Source: JAAYXS01 sp964550375 (GTDB lineage: Bacteria > Planctomycetota > Phycisphaerae > UBA1845 > Fen-1342). Taken from it: 64,000 nucleotides of DNA. The first letter of the stretch is position 1. Every line of letters starts with the position of its first letter. The DNA lies in NCBI GenBank assembly GCA_964550375.1, contig CAZJYX010000017.1, forward strand, positions 1-64,000, in the 5' to 3' direction. The position numbers and the translations under genes are program-made. The notes beneath the pieces are model-generated. The model searched no databases, was not told the DNA's origin, and worked only from the letters and a program-made list of their open reading frames with translations. Shown piece by piece: positions 23,303-31,560 of the stretch.

Positions 23303-24274
23303 ATGGAAGCACTAATCGCACGGCGGGATGCCCCGAACAAGATCGCGTACCTTGACCGTCATCCGGACCCGGTTCCGGCGCCAGGCGAGGTCCTGATACG
23401 CGTGCACCTGGCCGGCATCTGTGCGACCGACCTGGAAATCGCGCGCGGCTACATGGACTTCGCCGGCATACCCGGCCACGAATTCGTTGGCACTGTGACG
23501 GCCGGCTCGGACCGGCTGAAGGGGCAGCGCGTGGTGGGGGAAATCAACTGCATCTGCGGCACGTGCGACATGTGCAGTCGCGGGCTGCGCGGGCATTGTC
23601 GCCAACGCACCGTCCTGGGCATTCAGGGTCGCGACGGAGCCTTCGCGGAGTGGGTCACGCTTCCAGAGCAGAATTGCCACGTGGTGCCGAGCGGGATCAG
23701 TGATGAACAGGCGGTGTTCGTGGAGCCGCTGGCGGCGGCCGTGGAGGTGACCCGGCTGCATCCGATCGACCGCTGGATGGACGTGACGGTGCTCGGCTCG
23801 GGCCGGCTGGGGCTCCTGGTGGCACAGGTGCTGAAGCTGGCGGGCTGCCGGCTGGAGGTGGTGGGGCGCAACCCGCAGACGCTGGCTTTCTGCGAGCGGC
23901 ACGGCATCCAGCCGGTCGAGCTGGACGGGCTCGTGCCACGCGCGACGCGCGACCTGGTCGTCGATTGCACCGGCACGCCGGAGGGCCTTGAGTTGGCCAT
24001 GAAGCTGTGCCGGCCGCGCGGCGCGATCGTGCTCAAGAGCACGTATGCCGCGCCCAGCCAGGTGGACCTGTCGCCAATCGTGGTCAACGAGATCCGCGTG
24101 ATCGGCAATCGCTGCGGCCCGTTCCCCGAGGCCCTCAAGCTGTTGCAGGAGCAGGCCGTGGATGTCGCCGAGATGGTCAGCCGCACGTATCCGCTACGCC
24201 GGGGCGTCGAGGCATTCGCCGCCGCCGACAGCCCGCGGAACATCAAGGTACTGCTGCGGCCCGGGGCGGCGTGA
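23303..24274 (+). CDS. Zinc-dependent medium-chain alcohol dehydrogenase family protein
   Basis: A 323-residue MDR oxidoreductase. Catalytic zinc ligands are in GICATDLEIARGY (Cys, Asp) and IPGHEFVG (His-Glu), and the structural zinc site is CGTCDMCSRGLRGHC (Cx2Cx2Cx7C). The cofactor fold has TVLGSGRLGLLVAQVLKLAG and VVDCTGTPEGLELAMK. It probably oxidises an alcohol, polyol or threonine-like substrate with NAD(P); the substrate is unknown. It is shorter than typical (about 340-350). The ATG at 23303 has GGGGGAGGAG upstream. Its stop overlaps the next start by one base (TGATG), so it is coupled to the PgeF-like gene. Confidence 0.9.
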   Translation: MEALIARRDAPNKIAYLDRHPDPVPAPGEVLIRVHLAGICATDLEIARGYMDFAGIPGHEFVGTVTAGSDRLKGQRVVGEINCICGTCDMCSRGLRGHCRQRTVLGIQGRDGAFAEWVTLPEQNCHVVPSGISDEQAVFVEPLAAAVEVTRLHPIDRWMDVTVLGSGRLGLLVAQVLKLAGCRLEVVGRNPQTLAFCERHGIQPVELDGLVPRATRDLVVDCTGTPEGLELAMKLCRPRGAIVLKSTYAAPSQVDLSPIVVNEIRVIGNRCGPFPEALKLLQEQAVDVAEMVSRTYPLRRGVEAFAAADSPRNIKVLLRPGAA

Positions 24275-25032
24275 TGCACTTCTTTACGCGGGCCGAGCGC
24301 CGTTATGGGCAATTCGAGCGGCTGGGCCAAATGCCGGGGCTGGCGCACGCCTTCTCGACGCGGCCGCTGAACATCTCACCGCGGCCCGGTGGCGATTGGC
24401 CGGAGCGAGCGGCTCGGCGGGCCCAGATGGCGTTGGATCTCGAGCTGGACCCGCAGCGTCTGTGCTACTGCCGGCAGGCGCATCAGGATCGGGTGGCAAT
24501 CGTGGATGATGCGCGCTCGTCGGGCGAATTGGCGGAGACTGACGCCGTCGTGACGGGGCTGGCCGGCGTGCCGCTGATGACGTTCTCGGCGGACTGCCCG
24601 CTGATTCTGCTGTACGACCCGCGGCGGCGGGTTCTGGGGCTGGTGCACGCGAGCTGGCGCTGCACGGCGGCCCGCCTGGCGGAGCGCGTCGTGCGGGCGA
24701 TGGAAGACCGCCTGGGGTGCCGGCCGGCGGACCTGCTGGCGGGCATCGGTCCGGGGGCCGGCCCGTGCTGCTACGAAGTCCGCGCGGACGTGCTGGCGGC
24801 GACCGCGGACCTGCCCGGCCGGACGGAGATCATCCACGAGCGCGCCGGCCGGCACTACCTGGACCTGTGGGCCGCCAACGCCCGCCAGCTTGATAGGGCT
24901 GGCGTGCCGCGTGACAACATGGAACTCGCCGACATCTGCACGATGTGCCGCACGGACCTGTTCTACTCGTTTCGCCGGGAAGGCGAAGGTTGCGGACATT
25001 TCGGGTTGCTGGCGGCGCTGCGGGCGGGTTGA
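24274..25032 (+). CDS. pgeF: PgeF/YfiH family protein (laccase-domain, peptidoglycan editing factor-like)
   Basis: A 252-residue protein of the DUF152/YfiH family (relatives of human LACC1). Typical segments are FSTRPLN, CYCRQAHQDRVAIV, DAVVTGLAGVPLMTFSADCPLILLYDP, the metal-binding His in VHASWRCTAARLAERVV, and PGAGPCCYEV, ending with FYSFRREGEGCGHFG. The family removes mis-incorporated residues from peptidoglycan precursors in E. coli and has purine nucleoside phosphorylase activity in others. The usual HAGWRG motif reads HASWRC here. The ATG overlaps the dehydrogenase stop by one base. MurI upstream fits a cell-wall-linked cluster, but the role is inferred. Confidence 0.87.
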   Translation: MHFFTRAERRYGQFERLGQMPGLAHAFSTRPLNISPRPGGDWPERAARRAQMALDLELDPQRLCYCRQAHQDRVAIVDDARSSGELAETDAVVTGLAGVPLMTFSADCPLILLYDPRRRVLGLVHASWRCTAARLAERVVRAMEDRLGCRPADLLAGIGPGAGPCCYEVRADVLAATADLPGRTEIIHERAGRHYLDLWAANARQLDRAGVPRDNMELADICTMCRTDLFYSFRREGEGCGHFGLLAALRAG

Positions 25033-25091
25033 ATGCGCCCGGCCTGATCGGCCGTCGGCATCGGTCGCCGTAGTTGAGCGCGCAAAGCAGG

Positions 25092-26438
25092 ATGAAGAAA
25101 GCCGAACCACTTTTCGACGACAATGCCCTGCAGAGCCCCACCGCGCGGGAATCTGGCGGAATCTGGCGCGGCTTGCTGCTGGTTGCGCTGATCTTCCTCA
25201 TGACGCGCGCGGTGGTCTGGACCGCGACTTACTGCGGCGCGCACACGCTATTCCGGATTCGCCACCAGCTCGATCGCCCCTACATCAAGCACGAGCAGCG
25301 CCTGGCCACGCAGCCGGCCGATTCGCCGGAGCAGCGTTCGCGGCGTGAGCTGTTGGGCGACTTCGCGCCGCTGTGTCGGATGGATGGGGCCCATTACCAG
25401 TCGATTGTGGAGGAAGGCTACGCCTACGCGCCGCCGCCCGAGGTCATCACAACCCGCCGGGAGGTCGAGCAGAACATCGCCTTCTTCCCGCTGTTTCCAC
25501 AACTGGTGCGGCCGTTGACGGCGTTCATGGGCACGCGGGCGGCCATGATCCTTCTGGCGCACGTCTGCGGGCTGGCCGCGGCGATCGTCCTATATCTGTG
25601 GGTGCGCTGGCGCATTAACGCACCGACCGCGCTGCTGGCGGTCGCGGTTACATTCTGTTGGCCGCCGGCCGCCTTCTATAGCTTCGCCTATGCCGAGAGT
25701 GTCACGCTGCTGCTGATGGTGTCAGCACTCTGGCTGCTGGATCGGCGGGCGTTCGTGCCGGCCGCGGTGCTCAGCGGGCTGTGCACGGCGACCCGCCCAA
25801 CCGCCCTGGCGATCTCCGCGGTGTTCGTGCTGGCGCACTGGTTCAACAGCGGCTTGCCGCGCGGGCCGCGTTTGCGCCGGCTGGTGCCGCTGGCGCTGGT
25901 TTCGGCGGGCGGCATCATCAGCTATGCCATCTACCTGACGGTGCGTTTCGGCTCGCCGCTGGTCTATTTCGCGAATTTCCGGGCCGGCTGGGTGGCGGAC
26001 AAGCAGCGCGCCACGTGGCTCGAGTTCCTGACCGGCACGGTGGTCTGGGAGCGGTTCAAGTACTTCCGTGACGTGGTGCTGGACTTTCCAGCCGGCCTGA
26101 CCACCTTGGCGCATCCGTTCACCTGGAACATGCCGCTCAGCTTCTTCATCCTGTTCCTGTGCCTGGCCGGCCTGACGCGTGTGCCGCGCAGCTTCCGCCC
26201 ACTGCTGGCACTGGGGCCGCTGATCTTCATACACTCGTACCTGGCTTCGGGCGGGGCGGCTTTCGGCGTGGAGCCGATCGCACGCTACATGCTCATGTCC
26301 GTGCCGGCCTTTGTCGTGCTGGCGGCGTGGTGTCGGCGCGAATGGCCCACCGGCGCCTGGAGTGCGCTGCTCTCGCTGTTGCTGCTGTTGCAGGCGGCCT
26401 GGGCGTTCCGCTTCGGCCTGTTGGAATGGTCCGGCTAG
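25092..26438 (+). CDS. Polytopic membrane protein resembling PIG-V-type mannosyltransferases
   Basis: A 448-residue membrane protein with about 9-10 hydrophobic segments. A short cytoplasmic N-terminus is followed by a first TM (LLLVALIFLMTRAVVW), then a large extracytoplasmic loop containing CRMDGAHYQSIVEEGYAYAP, similar in pattern to the WDxxHYxxIAxxGY loop of PIG-V-like GT-C glycosyltransferases, and NIAFFPLFPQLVRPLT. Later helices hold ATRPTALAI and the IARYMLMSVPAF segment also typical of the group. Such enzymes move sugars from lipid-linked donors. Donor and acceptor are unknown. The ATG at 25092 is chosen because it starts just before MKKAEP with AGG nearby. Family placement is by pattern, not search. 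Confidence 0.65.
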   Translation: MKKAEPLFDDNALQSPTARESGGIWRGLLLVALIFLMTRAVVWTATYCGAHTLFRIRHQLDRPYIKHEQRLATQPADSPEQRSRRELLGDFAPLCRMDGAHYQSIVEEGYAYAPPPEVITTRREVEQNIAFFPLFPQLVRPLTAFMGTRAAMILLAHVCGLAAAIVLYLWVRWRINAPTALLAVAVTFCWPPAAFYSFAYAESVTLLLMVSALWLLDRRAFVPAAVLSGLCTATRPTALAISAVFVLAHWFNSGLPRGPRLRRLVPLALVSAGGIISYAIYLTVRFGSPLVYFANFRAGWVADKQRATWLEFLTGTVVWERFKYFRDVVLDFPAGLTTLAHPFTWNMPLSFFILFLCLAGLTRVPRSFRPLLALGPLIFIHSYLASGGAAFGVEPIARYMLMSVPAFVVLAAWCRREWPTGAWSALLSLLLLLQAAWAFRFGLLEWSG

Positions 26439-26547
26439 CCCGGAGTCCAGCGGGAGAGCCGGCGACGGCGGCACGCTCCTGGCGGCCGCTTGCCTGCCGG
26501 GGGGGTTGGTGCTTCAATGCAGCCCCCCGAGATTGGAGACCAGAGCA

Positions 26548-27261
26548 ATGCACGCAACCAGGCGATTCGGTGAAACCCTCAGTTTGGCCCTGCTGGCCGG
26601 CGGAGCGCTGCTGCTCCTGGCCGGCTGCGGGCAGGGACGCTTCGGCAGCGAGCTGTCGGCCCGGCCACGACCACGTCCGCTCCACCAGGCCGAGGCGCAG
26701 ATCCTGCGCTTGCCACAGGACGAGGCCTTCTCGATCGTCCTGACGCAGGTCAATCGCAAGCCGGGGCTGGGGGGCCTGGCCGAGTCGGATGCCCGTGCGG
26801 AAGGCGCGGGTACGGCCGAGGCCAGTGCCGCCGTGACCGAGAGCGGCGAGGCCCTGGGCATGTTCCAGCTTGGTCACGCCTTCGAGAACGCGACGGATCA
26901 GCAGATGGATCTGGATCTGGATGTGGGCTTCGGCTACGCGTTCGAGGTCTCCGCTACGCCGGACTCGGGCTATCCGGACGCGACGGCCGGGCTGCGGCTG
27001 TACGCGCGTGATAATCGCGGGCGGCTGTTGCGGGAGTTGAACCTGGCCGGGCATTCTTCGGAGGCCGGGGCGGCGCGACGCGAGTCGGACGAGCGCGTGG
27101 CCTTCACGCTGACGCTGCCACCGCGGTCGAGTGTGAACGTCTTCCTGGCCGGTCAGGCCAACGTGAACATCCGCGAGGGCCGCTCGGCTTCCAGCACGGT
27201 GCGTCTGACGAAGCTGGAGATGGGCGTGGCGACGAGGTCCGCCCCGCCGGTCCAGCCTTAG
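26548..27261 (+). CDS. Predicted lipoprotein, unknown function
   Basis: A 237-residue exported protein with a lipoprotein signal (LALLAGGALLLLAGC, lipobox LAGC, Cys about residue 27). The mature N-terminus is Arg/Pro-rich, then a domain with LRLPQDEAFSIVLTQVN, LGMFQLGHAFENATDQQMDLDLDV and a beta-rich part (FTLTLPPRSSVNVFLAG). No known family is recognised. A beta-sandwich is possible from the alternating hydrophobic pattern, which is a guess. It lies 5 nt upstream of ligA and is probably cotranscribed with it. Confidence 0.7.
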   Translation: MHATRRFGETLSLALLAGGALLLLAGCGQGRFGSELSARPRPRPLHQAEAQILRLPQDEAFSIVLTQVNRKPGLGGLAESDARAEGAGTAEASAAVTESGEALGMFQLGHAFENATDQQMDLDLDVGFGYAFEVSATPDSGYPDATAGLRLYARDNRGRLLRELNLAGHSSEAGAARRESDERVAFTLTLPPRSSVNVFLAGQANVNIREGRSASSTVRLTKLEMGVATRSAPPVQP

Positions 27262-27266
27262 CACCC

Positions 27267-29303
27267 ATGAGCACGCGGCGCAGTGACGAGTCCGAGGCCG
27301 GGCGGCGCATCGCGGGACTGCGTGAAGAGCTGCGCCGGCACGACTACCTCTACTACGTGGTGGCCGCCCCCGAAATCAGCGACCAGGAATACGACGCGCT
27401 GCTGCGCGAACTGCGCGACCTGGAAGCGCGGTTTCCGGCCCTGATCACACCCGACTCGCCCTCCCAGCGCGTCGGCGGCGCGCCGATCGCGGGCTTCGTG
27501 CACGTGACGCACGCCGTCCCGATGCGCTCGATCGATAACACGTACTCGCCGGAAGAACTGCGGCAGTTCGACGAGCGCGTCCGCAAACTGCTGGGCGGCG
27601 AACGCTACGAGTACGTGGTGGACCCGAAGATCGACGGCGTGGCGGTCTCACTGCGCTATGAAGCCGGGCGGCTAACGCTGGCGGCCACACGCGGCGACGG
27701 CACGACCGGCGACGATATTACGCACAACATCCGCACGCTTCGCAGTGTCCCGCTCAAGCTGCACGGCACCGGCTGGCCGGCCGTCCTGGAGGTGCGCGGC
27801 GAGGTCTTCTGGCCGCGGTCGGCGTTCGTGGCGTTCAATCAGCAATTGGTGGCCGCGGGCAAGGAGCCCTTCAAGAACCCGCGCAACGGGACGGCCGGCA
27901 CGCTCAAGCAGCTCGACCCCGGTAAGGTGGCCGGCCGCGGGCTGGCGTTCGTGTGTCACGGGCACGGACAGATCGACCCGTTTCCGCCGGATACGGCGGA
28001 TCACGTCGGCCTGTTTCGGCGCCTGTCCGAGTGGGGCCTGCCCACCAGCCCGCATGCGCGGCGCTGCGCCGACATGGCCGCGGTCATCGCGTTCGTGCAC
28101 GAGTGGGAGCGCGAGCGGTATGGTCTGGATTACGACACCGACGGCCTGGTAGTGAAGATCAACGATCTGGGGCAGCGTGAGCGGCTGGGGGCCACCAGCC
28201 GGGCGCCGCGCTGGTGCATCGCGTACAAGTTCGCGGCCGAGCAGGCCGAGAGCCGGCTGGTGTCGGTCGATTTCCAGGTCGGCAAGCTGGGCACGATTAC
28301 GCCGGTGGCGAACCTGGAGCCGGTGCAATTGGCGGGCACGACGGTGAAACGCGCCAGTCTGCACAACTTCGACCAGATTCGGCGCCTGGACCTGCATGAA
28401 GGTGACCTCGTCCGCGTCGAGAAGGCCGGGGAGATCATCCCGCAGGTGGTGGGCGTCGCGGTCGAGCACCGGCCGGCGGGGGCCCGGCCGATCGTGCCGC
28501 CGGCGGCCTGTCCGGAGTGCGGCGGCGCGGTGGAGCAGGACGCCGGCGGAGTGTACTTGCGGTGCAGCAACCCCGCCTGCCCGGCGCAGCTCGTCGAGCG
28601 GCTGAAGTTCTTCTGCGGTCGCAAGCAGATGGACGTCGAGGGGGCCGGCGCGGTGCTGGTGGAGACGCTCGTGGGGCGCGGCCTGCTGGGCTGTTACGCC
28701 GACCTGTATCGGCTGCACGAGCACCGCGCGGAGCTGATCGCGATTGAGGGTCTGGGCGAGAAGAGCGTTGACAACCTGCTGGCGGGAATCGAAGCCAGCA
28801 AGCAGCGGCCGCTGGCCCGGCTATTGGCCGCTTTGAACATTCGCCACGTGGGCGTCAACACGGCCGAACTGCTGGCCGAGCATTTCGGCGATACGGATGC
28901 ATTGGCGGCGGCGGACGAAGCGGCGTTGCAGGAGGTCGAGGGGGTCGGCCCGGAGGTTGCGGCGGCGGTGCGGGCCTGGTTCAACAGCGCCGCAGGGCGG
29001 AAGACAGTCGCGGCGTTGTGCGCCGTGGGCGTGAACATGACGCAGCCGCGCCGGCGGCCGGCGGAGCAGGCTGGGCCGCTGGCGGGCAAGACGGTCGTCG
29101 TCACGGGTACGCTGGAAAACTACGATCGCCAGGGGATCGAGGCACGCATCAGGGGGCTGGGCGGCAAGGTCAGCAGCAGCGTGAGCGGCAAGACGGACTT
29201 CGTGCTGGTGGGGGCTGCGCCGGGCAGCAAGGCCGCCAAGGCCCAGGCGCTGGGGGTCAGGGTGTTGAGCGAGCGCGAGTTCGAAGAGCTGATCGCGTCG
29301 TGA
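27267..29303 (+). CDS. ligA: NAD-dependent DNA ligase LigA
   Basis: A 678-residue replicative and repair ligase that seals nicks using NAD. Domain Ia has HDYLYYVVAAPEISDQEYD, the adenylation domain has the nucleotide-attachment K121 in DPKIDGVA, the OB fold follows (TPVANLEPVQLAGTTVKRAS), then a zinc finger (CPEC...C...C), helix-hairpin-helix repeats (IEGLGEKSVDNLLAGIEAS) and a C-terminal BRCT domain (GKTVVVTGTL...FVLVGAAPGSKAAKA). Domain order and length match the family exactly. It follows the lipoprotein gene by 5 nt. The ATG at 27267 opens directly into domain Ia. Confidence 0.98.
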   Translation: MSTRRSDESEAGRRIAGLREELRRHDYLYYVVAAPEISDQEYDALLRELRDLEARFPALITPDSPSQRVGGAPIAGFVHVTHAVPMRSIDNTYSPEELRQFDERVRKLLGGERYEYVVDPKIDGVAVSLRYEAGRLTLAATRGDGTTGDDITHNIRTLRSVPLKLHGTGWPAVLEVRGEVFWPRSAFVAFNQQLVAAGKEPFKNPRNGTAGTLKQLDPGKVAGRGLAFVCHGHGQIDPFPPDTADHVGLFRRLSEWGLPTSPHARRCADMAAVIAFVHEWERERYGLDYDTDGLVVKINDLGQRERLGATSRAPRWCIAYKFAAEQAESRLVSVDFQVGKLGTITPVANLEPVQLAGTTVKRASLHNFDQIRRLDLHEGDLVRVEKAGEIIPQVVGVAVEHRPAGARPIVPPAACPECGGAVEQDAGGVYLRCSNPACPAQLVERLKFFCGRKQMDVEGAGAVLVETLVGRGLLGCYADLYRLHEHRAELIAIEGLGEKSVDNLLAGIEASKQRPLARLLAALNIRHVGVNTAELLAEHFGDTDALAAADEAALQEVEGVGPEVAAAVRAWFNSAAGRKTVAALCAVGVNMTQPRRRPAEQAGPLAGKTVVVTGTLENYDRQGIEARIRGLGGKVSSSVSGKTDFVLVGAAPGSKAAKAQALGVRVLSEREFEELIAS

Positions 29304-29313
29304 AGCATGGGCG

Positions 29314-29838
29314 TCACGGGTCGTCGGCAGCTCCGTTGGGCTCCAAGTCCTCAAGCAGTTCGGTACGAATGCGGCCGAGGCGGCGCCAATGCGTGCCCTC
29401 CCAATACACGTGCCCGCAGGCCTCGCAGCGGAAGAACTCGCGCAGCCAGATGAGACTGCGGGCTGGCACGACTTCGGCGACCTCCGCGCGTGACACTGGT
29501 TCCAGCCGCCCGTTGCACAATGAGCAGCGCGGAAACCCCAGCGGCAGCCGCAGATACCGCACCGTGAACCGCACCTGGGCCGCCAGCTTCAGCCCGACCG
29601 GCAGCAGCAATCCGCGCAGCACGCCCGCTGCAAACAGCCGCCGTTCGAAGAGCCGCTGGTCCGAAGAGACGACGATGCGCTGCTCGGCCAGCGCGTGCGC
29701 GACCAGGTCGGCGTCGGCGATGCCCGGCGTGTAGCTGGCGTCGATGCCGAAGAAGCGCAGCCAGCGCGCCAGGCCGCCGCACATGGCGTCGCAGGCCAGT
29801 CGCGGCGGATTGTCTAATCCGACGGTCGTCACCCCCAC
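29314..29838 (-). CDS. Mut7-C RNase-domain (PIN-like) protein with zinc ribbon
   Basis: A 174-residue protein of the Mut7-C/DUF82 family. The PIN-like part has RLACDAMCGGLARWLRFFGI and the acidic residues in GIADADLVAHAL and VVSSDQRLF. The C-terminal zinc ribbon has CSLC and, further on, CEACGHVYWEGTHW. The family is predicted to be an RNase related to the C-terminal domain of the Mut-7 exonuclease; biochemical evidence is thin. The start is uncertain: GTG at 29838 or GTG at 29832, neither with a clear ribosome site. It converges with ligA (11 nt). Confidence 0.85.
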   Translation of the reverse strand: MGVTTVGLDNPPRLACDAMCGGLARWLRFFGIDASYTPGIADADLVAHALAEQRIVVSSDQRLFERRLFAAGVLRGLLLPVGLKLAAQVRFTVRYLRLPLGFPRCSLCNGRLEPVSRAEVAEVVPARSLIWLREFFRCEACGHVYWEGTHWRRLGRIRTELLEDLEPNGAADDP

Positions 29839-29888
29839 ATGTTACGGCGCCGGCGGGCCGGCAGGGGCTCCTGGCCGCGCGGGGTGGT

Positions 29889-30431
29889 TCAAGTGGCGGC
29901 GGGGCCGTAACGGTTAAACCAGGCCCGCTGCTCGAAAGGCTTCTTCTCCTTCTGCGGCCAGTTCTCGACCGGCACGCCGATCGGCAGGAGCACGCGGATG
30001 CGCTTGCCGGGGGGCAGTTGCAGCAGGCGACCGATGGTCGCTGCATGGTCCGCCAGACGCAACCAGCCGTCGATCCAGACGCTGGCGTAGCCCAGGGCGG
30101 TAATGGCCAGGAGCATGTTCTCGACGGCGGCGGCGCAATCCTCGACCTGGAAGCTGTGTCCTTCGTAAACGGCCGCGGGCTGTTCATCGACGATGCAGGC
30201 GATGAAAGCGCGGGCCTGCTGGACGGCGGTGTTGCTGTTGTGCAGGGCCCCGATCTGCCGCACGAACTGGGGGTCATCGACTATGACGAAAGTCGTGGTT
30301 TGCATGTTGCGGCCCGAGGGCGCCTGCAGGCCGGCCTGGACGATGCGGCGCAGGTCCTCAGGCGGAACGGGTTTGTCCTGGAAGGGGCCGCGATAGCTGT
30401 GCCGCTGGGCGAATGCTGCGAAGAGATCCAT
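29889..30431 (-). CDS. Nitroreductase family protein
   Basis: A 180-residue FMN-dependent nitroreductase-like enzyme. QRHSYRGPFQDKPVPPEDLRR near the N-terminus and LQAPSGRNMQTTTFVIVDD give the FMN-binding RxSxR and AxSxxNxQ pattern; later AAAVENMLLAITALGYASVWI and LLPIGVPVENWPQKEKKP match the family. These enzymes reduce nitro groups, quinones or other electrophiles with NAD(P)H. The substrate is not predictable. The ATG at 30431 is chosen for its GGAG 7 nt upstream; the longer open frame to 30635 is not conserved. It is 50 nt upstream of the Mut7-C gene on the same strand. Confidence 0.9.
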   Translation of the reverse strand: MDLFAAFAQRHSYRGPFQDKPVPPEDLRRIVQAGLQAPSGRNMQTTTFVIVDDPQFVRQIGALHNSNTAVQQARAFIACIVDEQPAAVYEGHSFQVEDCAAAVENMLLAITALGYASVWIDGWLRLADHAATIGRLLQLPPGKRIRVLLPIGVPVENWPQKEKKPFEQRAWFNRYGPAAT

Positions 30432-30633
30432 GCCATGCTCCGTTGGTATGCCAGTGCCCGAATACGGTGCTGCCGCCGACATGGTAACAGCCGCGGGCGG
30501 GGCGCCGAAGCCTGACGGAGCGGCCGGCGGTCCTGTCGGGGACGCTTGGTGGTGACTAAAATGACGGCGAACGTGCGTAGAGCGGAGTAGAATCTGGGTG
30601 CGGCTCGGTGGTGGGTCGCCAAGGAGGCCGATC

Positions 30634-31560
30634 ATGTTGCGCGTGGTATCGCTGGCTACCGTGCTGCTGCTGAGTGTGACGAGCGGATGGGGACAGGGGC
30701 AGCAGATTCAGTGGGAGCGCGATCCTGAGCGGGCGGTAGCGCGCGCCCAGGAGACGATGCTCCCGCTCGTATTCTACGTGCTGCCGAGCAGCGACAACCG
30801 CGACAGCCGGCTGGAGAGTGATCAGCGCCGGGCGCTGGCGGATCCCCGGGTGGTGCGCATGTGCGAGCGCTTCGTGCCCGCCCGCCTTTCGCGGAGCGCG
30901 CACCGCGACATCATCGAGAGCCTGGGGCTGCCGGGCAGTTTCTCGATGGCGATGGCCTTCGTAACGCCGGACGGCAAGGTGATCGACCAGCTCGCACCCA
31001 GCGGCGTGGCGCGGGCCGAGTCGCTGCTGGACAAGATGAAGCTCGTCTTCGACGCGTACCGGCGCGACCTGTTCGAGCGACACATCAAGCCGGTGCTGAC
31101 GCAAGCTGACACGCCGGCAGACCAACTGCGCGAGGCCCTGGGGTGGATCCGCCTCTTCCACATCACCGTGGCGGACCGGACGGTCGGCGAGGTTGTGCAG
31201 CGCAAGGGATTGAGCCGCGAGATTCTGCGGCAGGGCTACGAAGTCCTGGCGAATCTGTCCACGCGAACGTCGATCGACCAACTGCTGACGCTGGCCGCGG
31301 AGGGCAACACCGCCGCCCAGGATGCCCTGGCCGCCTGCACGCCGGTGGGCGCCGAGCTCATGCTGCCGCATTTGCTGGCGGACGGCAAGGTGCGTCCCTA
31401 TGTCTACGACGCCCTGGTCAAATCCTGCAACATCATGTCGCGCAAGTCGCCGCTCTGGTGGGAACGGGCCCAGCCGCAGTTGGTGACCAATGAAGTGGAA
31501 CGCGTCAGCACGCTGGTCAAAGAAGCGTCCGCGCGCTGGATGGCGGAGTATGGCGAGTAA
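30634..31560 (+). CDS. Secreted thioredoxin-fold-like protein lacking redox cysteines
   Basis: A 308-residue exported protein with a signal peptide (MLRVVSLATVLLLSVTSGWG). The segment IQWERDPERAVARAQETM, LVFYVLPSSDN, ADPRVVRMCERFVPARL, FVTPDGKVIDQLAPSG follows the pattern of Thioredoxin_7-like domains, but no CxxC is present; only single Cys residues occur. The C-terminal 150 residues are helical with LRQGYEVLANLSTRTSIDQL and resemble HEAT-like repeats weakly. A perfect AAGGAGG precedes the ATG. Its stop overlaps the threonine aldolase gene by 11 nt. Function is unknown. Confidence 0.7.
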   Translation: MLRVVSLATVLLLSVTSGWGQGQQIQWERDPERAVARAQETMLPLVFYVLPSSDNRDSRLESDQRRALADPRVVRMCERFVPARLSRSAHRDIIESLGLPGSFSMAMAFVTPDGKVIDQLAPSGVARAESLLDKMKLVFDAYRRDLFERHIKPVLTQADTPADQLREALGWIRLFHITVADRTVGEVVQRKGLSREILRQGYEVLANLSTRTSIDQLLTLAAEGNTAAQDALAACTPVGAELMLPHLLADGKVRPYVYDALVKSCNIMSRKSPLWWERAQPQLVTNEVERVSTLVKEASARWMAEYGE

